In this document: positions 8,143 through 15,309 of the stretch, piece by piece
Position numbering within the stretch: the stretch's first letter is position 1
How the letters are laid out: each line of letters begins with the position of its first letter
Origin: Flavobacterium pokkalii
GTDB lineage: Bacteria > Bacteroidota > Bacteroidia > Flavobacteriales > Flavobacteriaceae
DNA: 64,000 nucleotides
Reading direction: 5' to 3'
Assembly: GCF_014596575.1 (NCBI RefSeq)
Contig: NZ_NASZ01000003.1
Span: 215,288-279,287, forward strand
Notes under the pieces: model-generated
What the model was told of the DNA's origin: nothing
Databases searched by the model: none
The model's input: only the letters and a program-made list of their open reading frames with translations
Position numbers and translations under genes: made by a program

Positions 8143-9681
8143 TTAAAGAAATCTATCTATCATTCCTTTAAAACTTGACAATGAGAAATTTGACAAATTA
8201 TCAGCTTGTATCAAAGATTTGAAGTTAACCACTAAGTATCTACTAAAAAAGTAATCAATTTTTTTAGTAGATACTCTATAATATTTTTCAAAATTAAGCA
8301 AATCATGTAGAAACCCAGTTTCAAACTCACAATCATTACCATTTACAAAATGCATTATAAATCTTGACTGTACTCTTTTTATGCGTTCACTATTATCTAC
8401 TAATACTACACCATTTTCATTTTTTATACATTTGTCATACCATGAAACAAAGGACAAGCTGTAATCATTCCTGGTTAGTTCACCTACCGTAATTGAAATA
8501 TATTTTGAAATATCTTTGTTAATAGATAAACTTTGGTATCTTTCTGCAGCTAATTTAACCGCTTGCTTTTTTAAATTCAAATCATTAAATAGTTCAAAAG
8601 AATCTTTTTCAAATTCAAACAGACACAAGAGATACAAAGTAAGCACTGTTTCAAAAAAGTTTCCATCATTACCAATAAAAACATTTGGAACACTATCCTT
8701 ATGATTGAGATCATCCTTTAAAATCGTTTTGAAATTTGACAATATCAAATACTTATTCAATATTTTTTTTAACCTCCTAGGATTAGTGAAATTTATTTCA
8801 CAGAAAAACTCAGCAATTTTCTCATCTAATTTACCTTCAAAATCTCCATATTTCAACTCTCTATTATCAAAATAAGCACTTACTAATTTTAAAACATTAT
8901 CATGTTCTGGCATAGAAAAAGATAGATCGAATATTTTTTCCAGATATTCGCTTGATTTTACAATCTCTCCGTATTTCGTTTTAACTGCTTGTTCAATCGC
9001 TTTTTTATCTATTCCTAAAAAGAAAATAGTTTTATTACCATAAGTAAAAAAGAGCTTGATAGCAGAAAGTAAGTTCAGAACCTGTTCAGGCTCACAACGA
9101 TCTAAATCATCAATAAAAACAATATTAAATTGTGGTTTTCCTTCAACAGTAATTCTATCTTCAAATGTTATAAATTCAGTTTTAAAACTTTCTAAAGCTT
9201 TATAAAAAGTCAATTCTTCATTTTTTGAAAGCTCTTCAACAAATGCTGATGGATCCAATTCAATTCCTGGACCATTAGGATATAAAGGAATATTTAATTT
9301 TACAGATTTTCCTAAACCTCTAAGAATCCTTCCTCCATATTTAATAAAATCAGAACAAAGCTCTTCTGTAGTATCTATGCTTTTTGAAGTTATATATTCC
9401 AACAAAGACATAGCGAGATTCTCATCTTTTTCAAATTCCCAAGCTTCAAAGAAAAAAGTATTGAATTCACTTTTTAATTCTTTTTCAAGATATTTCATTA
9501 AACTACTTTTCCCACTTCCCCATTCACCGTAAAGCGAAAACATTTTTATCTCGTTAAATTGATCTTTATTGCCAATTAAAAAAGCTTTAATTAAATCTCC
9601 TTTGTCAATTATTCCTAAATAATCATTTTCAGAAGTTAAATCTTTAATAGGTAAATTGGATAACAATCTAGGCTTTGTCAT
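8143..9681 (-). CDS. KAP-family P-loop NTPase
   Basis: About 512 residues from the chosen ATG at 9681; an in-frame ATG at 9708 would add nine hydrophobic residues. Walker A is GEWGSGKSS near residue 53 and Walker B is FNIVFIDDLDRC near 185, followed by EQVLNLLSAIKLFF, all typical of KAP NTPases. The usual paired transmembrane insert is not evident, so it is probably cytosolic. The C-terminal half (about 300-512) is not recognised. It stands alone between polA and an orphan LacI gene and is markedly A/T-rich, consistent with acquired DNA. Some KAP NTPases belong to anti-phage systems, so defence is a reasonable but unproven guess. Confidence 0.8.
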   Translation of the reverse strand: MTKPRLLSNLPIKDLTSENDYLGIIDKGDLIKAFLIGNKDQFNEIKMFSLYGEWGSGKSSLMKYLEKELKSEFNTFFFEAWEFEKDENLAMSLLEYITSKSIDTTEELCSDFIKYGGRILRGLGKSVKLNIPLYPNGPGIELDPSAFVEELSKNEELTFYKALESFKTEFITFEDRITVEGKPQFNIVFIDDLDRCEPEQVLNLLSAIKLFFTYGNKTIFFLGIDKKAIEQAVKTKYGEIVKSSEYLEKIFDLSFSMPEHDNVLKLVSAYFDNRELKYGDFEGKLDEKIAEFFCEINFTNPRRLKKILNKYLILSNFKTILKDDLNHKDSVPNVFIGNDGNFFETVLTLYLLCLFEFEKDSFELFNDLNLKKQAVKLAAERYQSLSINKDISKYISITVGELTRNDYSLSFVSWYDKCIKNENGVVLVDNSERIKRVQSRFIMHFVNGNDCEFETGFLHDLLNFEKYYRVSTKKIDYFFSRYLVVNFKSLIQADNLSNFSLSSFKGMIDRFL

Positions 9682-9790
9682 AATGTAAGAAATGAAATTC
9701 AAAATCAAATTTAACTTTTTAATTCAATTCGAAAACATTCTTAGAATATTTTTACAAGAAAAGTAAAACTCAAAAAAACTACTTTAAATA

Positions 9791-9828
9791 AAAAATCCAT
9801 TTCTACTACTTTTTAGAAATGGATTTTT
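9791..9828 (-). terminator. Terminator overlapping the 3' end of lacI-like gene
   Basis: AAAAATCCATTTCT pairs with AGAAATGGATTTTT around ten bases. Read on the minus strand it is followed by T-rich sequence. The stem encodes the last residues (SIS) of the regulator and its loop contains the stop codon. Confidence 0.65.
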
Positions 9829-10852
9829 TTGTTCTGGAAGATTCTCTTTCTTTTAAATTTGTTTTAATCACAACCGTTTGATAAGGCGCTTCGTTTTCCT
9901 CTTCGGCTTCAAGGCGGTCGATAAGGAGTTTGGCAGCCACTTCTCCAATCTCCACTCCGTGCTGACTTACCGTACTTAAACTTGGCGTCAAACGTCGGGA
10001 AGCTAAAATTCCGTCGGCAAAACCTATAATAGATAATTCTTCCGGAATTTTGTAACCTTTTTTTATCGCCAGTTTTAAAGCCGCCACTGAATCACGTTCG
10101 TCCAAAGCAAAAACCGCATCAATCGTATTGTTTTCAAAAACAGCTTCAATTTTTTTCTTCATATCATCTTCTGAATTAGTACGAAGAATAATATTCTCAT
10201 TGACCGCAATTCCATTATCTGCTAAGGCTTTCAAATAACCTTCAGTTCTTAATTTACCCACACTTAAATCATCAACTGAGGAAATCAAAGCAATATTTTT
10301 ACACCCGATATCAATCAAACGTTGGGTAACATTTATAGCCGAATCGTAATCGTCCACTACTACTTTATCACATTCTACCTCATCGGCAATACGGTCAAAC
10401 ATCACAATTGGAGTCCCTTCATTAATAATATCATTAAAATGAGAGTAATCCTGAAGTTTTTGCGCTTCCTGAGATACCGATAATATAAAACCATCAGTAG
10501 TTCCATTACTCAACATTTCTAAAGTATTAATTTCTTTCACTAATGATTCATTCGAAATACAGGTGATTACATTATAACCTTTCGCATCGGCTACTTTTTC
10601 AATTCCGCTGAATACTTTGGCAAAAAAAGAATTTAAAATATTCGGGATGATAACCCCAATCGTTCTGGTTTTTCGGTTTTTTAAATTCAAACCAATGATA
10701 TTGGGCTTGTAATTTTTAAGTTTAGCATACTCTTTAATTTTAACTTTAGTCTGATTACTAATTTCCGGACTATCGTTTAGCGCTTTAGAAACTGTAGAAA
10801 CAGAAACATTAAGTTCCTTTGCAATTTGCTTCAGTGTTGCTTTAACTTTCAT
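9806..10852 (-). CDS. LacI-family transcriptional regulator (orphan)
   Basis: 348 residues. The N-terminal helix-turn-helix is ATLKQIAKELNVSVSTVSKAL with the hinge-helix region to about residue 60, then a periplasmic-binding-protein-like sensor domain (TIGVIIPNILNSFFAKVFSGIE onward; GFADGILASRRLTPSLSTV near the end). It should bind a palindromic operator and respond to a sugar or sugar phosphate. No sugar genes adjoin it, so its targets lie elsewhere or are distant. It is about 30-35% identical by eye to the second LacI protein at 14122. No CGAAAACG-type site was seen in its own upstream region. Confidence 0.92.
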   Translation of the reverse strand: MKVKATLKQIAKELNVSVSTVSKALNDSPEISNQTKVKIKEYAKLKNYKPNIIGLNLKNRKTRTIGVIIPNILNSFFAKVFSGIEKVADAKGYNVITCISNESLVKEINTLEMLSNGTTDGFILSVSQEAQKLQDYSHFNDIINEGTPIVMFDRIADEVECDKVVVDDYDSAINVTQRLIDIGCKNIALISSVDDLSVGKLRTEGYLKALADNGIAVNENIILRTNSEDDMKKKIEAVFENNTIDAVFALDERDSVAALKLAIKKGYKIPEELSIIGFADGILASRRLTPSLSTVSQHGVEIGEVAAKLLIDRLEAEEENEAPYQTVVIKTNLKERESSRTKKSISKK

Positions 10853-11200
10853 AATAGTTTATATTGTTCTTATTTTTTAGTCATTTTCAAAATAGTATTA
10901 CACAAAAGCGCAATACAACTTAACGGCACCTTAAAACAGGATTTCATGCTTCATTTCTTCCACCGCAAGAATGCAAGATAATCAAATTATTTTTCATATC
11001 AAATGTAAGATAATTTTAAAACCAAAGCACGAACTCGAATTAGAAAAAAGACAATGCTGCCACCGCAATAAATATCCGATTGATAATCAGCTTCAAAACC
11101 AAAAAAAATTATTCTTTTAAGGATTTGTATTTAAAATAATTAATTGTACTTTTGCACTCCCTTTATTGGGGACGGAATGTTTAATTAAAAAATTTTTATT
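10853..11200 (+). other. 348-base spacer before ribosomal operon
   Basis: No gene is visible. The left part is the upstream region of the minus-strand lacI-like gene; the right part carries the rplM promoter (11125-11154) and a leader of about 40 bases. The middle is A/T-rich with no repeat I recognise. Confidence 0.5.
11125..11154 (+). promoter_or_regulatory. Promoter of rplM-rpsI operon
   Basis: TTG at 11125-11127, a 19-base gap, then TACTTTTG at 11147-11154: a close match to the Bacteroidota -33/-7 consensus. The transcript start should be near 11161, giving a leader of about 40 bases. Confidence 0.75.
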
Positions 11201-11656
11201 GTGAACGCATTAAGCTACAAGACAATTTCAGCTACAAAGGCAAACTCTAACAAAGAGTGGATCGTTGTAGATGCAGAGGGTCATAACTTAGGACGTCTTG
11301 CTTCTAAAGTCGCTATGATTTTAAGAGGAAAGTACAAGCCAAGCTATACCCCACACGTGGACTGTGGAGATAACGTAATCGTTATTAACGCTGAGAAAAT
11401 CAACCTTACAGGTAACAAAATGGACGAGAAAATTTACTTACGTCACACAGGTTATCCAGGAGGACAAAGAACTTTAACCGCTAAAGTATTGCAAGCTAAA
11501 AACCCTGCAGCTTTAGTAGAAAAAGCAGTAAAAGGAATGTTACCTAAAAACAAATTAGGAGCTGAACTTTTCAGAAATTTAAATGTTGTTGTTGGTTCTG
11601 AGCACAAACAAGCGGCCCAAAAACCAAAAACTGTTAACCTAAACGATCTTAAGTAA
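11201..11656 (+). CDS. rplM: 50S ribosomal protein L13
   Basis: 151 residues, matching L13 throughout: [48 protein letters not shown] split by usual spacing, and HTGYPGG. The start is GTG, because no ATG lies in the right place and the first residues (NALSYKTI) match the flavobacterial N-terminus I know. L13 is an early-assembling large-subunit protein. Its TAA stop overlaps the rpsI ATG by one base, so the two genes are translationally coupled. Confidence 0.97.
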   Translation: MNALSYKTISATKANSNKEWIVVDAEGHNLGRLASKVAMILRGKYKPSYTPHVDCGDNVIVINAEKINLTGNKMDEKIYLRHTGYPGGQRTLTAKVLQAKNPAALVEKAVKGMLPKNKLGAELFRNLNVVVGSEHKQAAQKPKTVNLNDLK

Positions 11657-12042
11657 TGGGAGTTATTCACAAAATCGGTAGAAGAAAAACCGCTGTTGCA
11701 CGTGTTTATGTTTCAGAAGGAACAGGAAAAATCACTGTAAACAAAAAAGAATTAGCCACTTATTTCCCAACAGCTACTTTACAATACAAAGTGATGCAAC
11801 CTTTGTCTATGACAGAAAACGCTGAAAACTTTGACGTAAATGTAAATGTTTACGGAGGTGGAGTTACTGGTCAGGCAGAAGCTGTAAGAATGGCAATCGC
11901 TCGCGCTATGTGTGAAGCAAACGCTGAAAACAGATCTATCTTGAAACCAGAAGGTTTATTAACAAGAGACCCAAGAATGGTTGAACGTAAGAAATTCGGT
12001 CAGAAGAAAGCTCGTAAGAGATTCCAATTCTCTAAACGTTAA
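11656..12042 (+). CDS. rpsI: 30S ribosomal protein S9
   Basis: 128 residues with the S9 hallmarks: [13 protein letters not shown] near the start, [18 protein letters not shown] in the middle, and the basic tail [18 protein letters not shown] whose last Arg reaches the P-site tRNA anticodon loop. It starts with ATG overlapping the rplM stop, as in the conserved L13-S9 gene pair. Confidence 0.98.
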   Translation: MGVIHKIGRRKTAVARVYVSEGTGKITVNKKELATYFPTATLQYKVMQPLSMTENAENFDVNVNVYGGGVTGQAEAVRMAIARAMCEANAENRSILKPEGLLTRDPRMVERKKFGQKKARKRFQFSKR

Positions 12043-12141
12043 TACTACCTGTCTTGTACAGATGGTGCAAGACTTTATCAATTATTTATTGAAATTAAAA
12101 AACACAGTTATTGTTGCTCTCCTATCGAGGTAGGATTTAGT

Positions 12142-12190
12142 TTAGCATCTAAATGTATAAAGCCGATTAACGCCATTTATACATTGCTAA
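12142..12190 (+). promoter_or_regulatory. Long hairpin in rpsB leader
   Basis: Between rpsI and rpsB, AATGTATAAA (12152-12161) pairs perfectly with TTTATACATT (12176-12185). The stem is continued, after a 5-base bulge, by TTAGC (12142-12146) with GCTAA (12186-12190). It has no T-run, so it is not a simple terminator. Its place just ahead of rpsB suggests a leader for S2 feedback control; this is inference. Confidence 0.5.
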
Positions 12191-12217
12191 TCAACAGAAC
12201 GTAAACTAGTTAAAAAA

Positions 12218-12982
12218 ATGGCAAACAAAGTAGAAGTTAAAGAATTACTAGAAGCAGGTGTTCACTTCGGACACATGACTAGAAAATGGGATCCAAACAT
12301 GGCTCCTTACATTTATATGGAGCGTAATGGAATTCACATTATCAACCTATATAAAACTGCAGCTAAAATCGAAGAAGCTAATGAAGCTTTGAAAAAAATC
12401 GCTGCATCAGGTAGAAAAATCTTATTCGTAGCTACCAAAAAACAAGCAAAAGACATCGTTGCTGAAAAAGCAAAAGCTGCAAACATGCCTTACATCACTG
12501 AAAGATGGCCAGGTGGAATGTTAACAAATTTTGTTACAATCCGTAAAGCAGTTAAAAAAATGTCTTCTATTGATAAAATGAAGAAAGACGGAACTTTCAA
12601 TACTCTTTCTAAAAAAGAGAAATTGCAAATCGATCGTCTTCGTGCTAAATTAGAAAAAAACTTAGGTTCAATCGCTGATATGTCTAGACTTCCAGCTGCA
12701 TTGTTCGTAGTAGATATCAAAGCTGAGCACATCGCAATAAAAGAAGCACAAAAATTAAACATTCCAGTATTCGCAATGGTTGATACTAACTCTGATCCAC
12801 GTGAAGTAGATTACGTTATCCCAGCCAATGATGATGCTTCTAAATCAATTGAGAAAATTTTATCTATAGTAACTACTGCTGTTGTTGAAGGACTTTCTGA
12901 AAGAGGTTCTGAAAAAGAAACTGCAGAAGCAGCTACAGAAGAAGCTCCAGCTGCTGAGGCAGCTCCGGCTACTGAAGAATAA
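12218..12982 (+). CDS. rpsB: 30S ribosomal protein S2
   Basis: 254 residues. Conserved S2 blocks: LLEAGVHFGHMTRKWDPNM at the N-terminus, RWPGGMLTNFVTIRKAV, and IPVFAMVDTNSDPREVDYVIPANDDA. The C-terminus has an Ala/Glu-rich tail (about 232-254), common in Bacteroidota S2. It is a late-binding protein of the small subunit. It lies in the usual rpsB-tsf order with a 127-base spacer to tsf. Confidence 0.98.
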   Translation: MANKVEVKELLEAGVHFGHMTRKWDPNMAPYIYMERNGIHIINLYKTAAKIEEANEALKKIAASGRKILFVATKKQAKDIVAEKAKAANMPYITERWPGGMLTNFVTIRKAVKKMSSIDKMKKDGTFNTLSKKEKLQIDRLRAKLEKNLGSIADMSRLPAALFVVDIKAEHIAIKEAQKLNIPVFAMVDTNSDPREVDYVIPANDDASKSIEKILSIVTTAVVEGLSERGSEKETAEAATEEAPAAEAAPATEE

Positions 12983-12989
12983 ATCAATT

Positions 12990-13076
12990 TAAATTCCAAA
13001 TTTTAAATTCCAAATTCCAAAATCAGATTTTTAACCATCTGATAACGTTGGGATTTGGGATTTGAAGATTGGAATT
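12990..13076. repeat. AATTCCAAATTCC-type palindromic spacer repeat
   Basis: AAATTCCAAATTTTAAATTCC on the left is roughly complementary to GGGATTTGGGATTT...GGAATTT on the right, with an inner ATCAGA/TCTGAT stem (13022-13027 and 13038-13043). It is the same type as the perfect palindrome at 31496-31542. Confidence 0.5.
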
Positions 13077-13109
13077 TTTACTTTTAACATTAAAATAATA
13101 AAATATATT

Positions 13110-14072
13110 ATGGCAACAATTACTGCTGCAGACGTAAATAAATTAAGACAAGCTACAGGTGCCGGAATGATGGACTGTAAAAAAGCTTTAGTTGAAGCTG
13201 AAGGAGATTTCGATAAAGCTATTGAAAACCTTAGAAAAAAAGGACAAAAAGTTGCTGCTAACCGTTCTGACCGTGAGTCTTCTGAAGGAGCTGCTGTTTC
13301 TTTTATCAACGCTGACAACACTAAAGGAGCTATCATCACTTTGAACTGCGAAACTGACTTCGTAGGTAAAAATGAAGCTTTCGTAACTTTAGCTAAACAA
13401 TTAGTTGAAAAAGCAATCAATTTCTCTTCTAAAGAAGAATTTTTAGCTTCTGACTTCAACGGAATCACTGTTGCTGAGAAATTAATCGAGCAAACTGGTG
13501 TTATCGGTGAAAAAATCGAAATCGGTGGTTTTGAAATCATTGAAGGTGCTTTCGTTGGATCTTATGTTCACGTAAACAAAATTGCTGCTTTAACAGCTAT
13601 TTCTGCTCCAATTGCTAACGCTGAGACTTTAACAAAAGACATCTCTATGCAAGTAGCTTCTATGGGTGCTGACACATTATCTTACAAAGATTTCGATCCT
13701 GCTTTCATCGCTTCTGAACTTGAAGCTCGTATCGCTGTAATCGAAAAAGAAAATGAAGAAGCTGCTCGTTTAGGAAAAACTTTGAAAAATGTACCTAAAT
13801 ACATCTCTTACGCTCAATTGACTGAAGAAGTTATCAAACAAGCCGAAGAAGATGCTAAAGCTGAATTAAAAGCTGAAGGTAAACCAGAACAAATCTGGGA
13901 CAAAATTATCCCTGGAAAAGTACAACGTTTTATCTCTGACAACACTACTTTAGATCAAGAGAAAGCTCTTTTAGATCAAAACTTCATCAAAGATGACAGC
14001 AAAAAAGTAGGTGATTATGTTAAAGGTTTCAACGTTGAAATCACTGGTTTCAAAAGAGTAACTTTAGGATAA
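13110..14072 (+). CDS. tsf: Elongation factor Ts
   Basis: 320 residues from the ATG at 13110 (MATITAADVNKLRQATGAG); the frame is open further upstream to 13062 but those residues are spacer-repeat sequence and not conserved. The N-terminal UBA-like domain has TGAGMMDCKKAL; the core has NCETDFV, where the Asp-Phe pair intrudes near the EF-Tu nucleotide site. EF-Ts reloads EF-Tu by exchanging GDP for GTP. It pairs with rpsB as in most bacteria and ends at a strong hairpin. Confidence 0.97.
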   Translation: MATITAADVNKLRQATGAGMMDCKKALVEAEGDFDKAIENLRKKGQKVAANRSDRESSEGAAVSFINADNTKGAIITLNCETDFVGKNEAFVTLAKQLVEKAINFSSKEEFLASDFNGITVAEKLIEQTGVIGEKIEIGGFEIIEGAFVGSYVHVNKIAALTAISAPIANAETLTKDISMQVASMGADTLSYKDFDPAFIASELEARIAVIEKENEEAARLGKTLKNVPKYISYAQLTEEVIKQAEEDAKAELKAEGKPEQIWDKIIPGKVQRFISDNTTLDQEKALLDQNFIKDDSKKVGDYVKGFNVEITGFKRVTLG

Positions 14073-14090
14073 TCCTAAACCATTTTATGC

Positions 14091-14123
14091 AAAAAAGCAG
14101 TTTGATCACAAACTGCTTTTTTT
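14091..14123. terminator. Bidirectional terminator between tsf and lacI-like gene
   Basis: AAAAAAGCAGTTTG and CAAACTGCTTTTTT flank the loop ATCA, with T-runs on both strands. It serves the convergent tsf and 14122 genes. Confidence 0.9.
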
Positions 14124-15156
14124 ATGCTTCTATTTTTTTCATAGTAGACTCACGCATAATAATTGACGTAGGCAACTCAATTGTTTTGGGTTCAAAAATC
14201 TTTCCTTCTTTTCTACAAACCATTTCTTCTAACAACAAATTAAAAGCCGCAACTCCCATTTCATAACTTGGCTGATCTACGGTGCTTAGTTTTGGGGTAA
14301 TAACCTGAGAAACTAACCAATTACTAAAACCAATTACTGCAATTTGATCCGGCACCTGAATTCCTTTTTCATTAAAATGTGCCAAAACCCCAACTGCTAC
14401 TAAATCAGTAATTACAAAAATTCCGTCAATCCCTTTATCTTCTTCCAGAATCTGTTTAGCAAAATCCACTCCCTGCTCAAAAGTGATACTCTTACAGGAA
14501 TAAACTAAACTGGAATCAAACGGAATTCCGTTTTTCTCCAAAGCTTTTTTATAACCTAAAAACCGATCAATAGAATTTTGCGGATTAGCCAGTCCCCGAA
14601 TATGAGCAATCTTTTTACAACCCATATCAATTAGATGCTGCACCGCTTCCATAGCTGCTTTTTGATCATCAATAATCACTTTGGAACTAGGAATCAACTT
14701 TGAAATTTTATCAAACTGCACGAAAGGAATTTCTTTATGTAAAATCTCCTTAATATGAGCATCATTGTTAGATTCATTTGAAAGCGACATAATAATACCA
14801 TCTACCCTCTTATTAATCAACAAAGCCACCTGCTTCTTTTCCAGTTCCAACGATTCATTTGATTGAAGAATAATTACTAAATAACCATTCTTTTCAGCTT
14901 CAGCAATTATGCCATTAACTACACCCGAAAAAAAATGATGCACCACTTCCGGAATAATAAGACCAATGGTTTTAGATTCTTTGGTTCTTAAATTAACAGC
15001 AAAACTATTAGGAGTATAATGCAATTCCTCGGCAAGAGCAATAACCGCTTTCCTGGTTTTTTCACTAACATCAGGATAGTTCTTAAGTGCTTTTGAAACA
15101 GTCGTTATTGAAATCCCTAATTGATGGGCAATCTCTTTTAAAGTGGCTTCTTTCAT
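14122..15156 (-). CDS. LacI-family regulator of the adjoining sugar locus
   Basis: 344 residues from the ATG at 15156 (MKEATLKEIAHQLGIS); an in-frame ATG at 15171 adds five unlikely residues. HTH: ATLKEIAHQLGISITTVSKAL; sensor domain from TIGLIIPEVVHHFFSGV; IGFSNWLVSQVITPKLSTVDQ near the end. It is divergent from the TonB receptor gene, with two identical palindromic operators in between, so it most likely controls both its own gene and the transport/catabolic operon. The effector is probably sucrose, fructose or a derivative, judged by the downstream enzymes. Repressor or activator mode cannot be decided from sequence. Confidence 0.92.
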   Translation of the reverse strand: MKEATLKEIAHQLGISITTVSKALKNYPDVSEKTRKAVIALAEELHYTPNSFAVNLRTKESKTIGLIIPEVVHHFFSGVVNGIIAEAEKNGYLVIILQSNESLELEKKQVALLINKRVDGIIMSLSNESNNDAHIKEILHKEIPFVQFDKISKLIPSSKVIIDDQKAAMEAVQHLIDMGCKKIAHIRGLANPQNSIDRFLGYKKALEKNGIPFDSSLVYSCKSITFEQGVDFAKQILEEDKGIDGIFVITDLVAVGVLAHFNEKGIQVPDQIAVIGFSNWLVSQVITPKLSTVDQPSYEMGVAAFNLLLEEMVCRKEGKIFEPKTIELPTSIIMRESTMKKIEA

Positions 15157-15187
15157 GCAAACAAATATCAAAATAATTTTCTAAAAT

Positions 15188-15201
15188 CGAAAACGTTTTC
15201 G
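15188..15201. promoter_or_regulatory. LacI-type operator O1
   Basis: Perfect palindrome CGAAAACGTTTTCG, the classic shape of LacI/GalR sites with a central CG. It is centred 21 bases from O2, i.e. about two helical turns on the same DNA face, and lies where a -33 element of the divergent lacI gene would be. Confidence 0.85.
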
Positions 15202-15208
15202 GTGTTTT

Positions 15209-15222
15209 CGAAAACGTTTTCG
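15209..15222. promoter_or_regulatory. LacI-type operator O2
   Basis: Second exact copy of CGAAAACGTTTTCG. It lies just upstream of the TonB receptor promoter, about 56 bases before the predicted transcript start. Confidence 0.85.
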
Positions 15223-15232
15223 ATGAAAATTA

Positions 15233-15265
15233 TTGTTATTTTTAACTTAAATAAAAATAGATTTG
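15233..15265 (+). promoter_or_regulatory. Promoter of sugar-utilisation operon
   Basis: TTG at 15233-15235, a 22-base gap, then TAGATTTG at 15258-15265, fitting the -33/-7 consensus. The start site should be near 15272, giving a leader of about 38 bases. Confidence 0.65.
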
Positions 15266-15309
15266 ATAAAAAATAACCAAACATTTTATTAACTAAACAA
15301 TTTTAAACC

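Noticed and set aside
13062..13109. Upstream start for tsf adding 16 residues
   Set aside because: These codons are part of a spacer repeat; the conserved EF-Ts start MATITAADV is at 13110.
13031..13540. 169-codon minus-strand open frame over tsf
   Set aside because: Antisense to a conserved essential gene; Ser/Pro/Leu-rich shadow.
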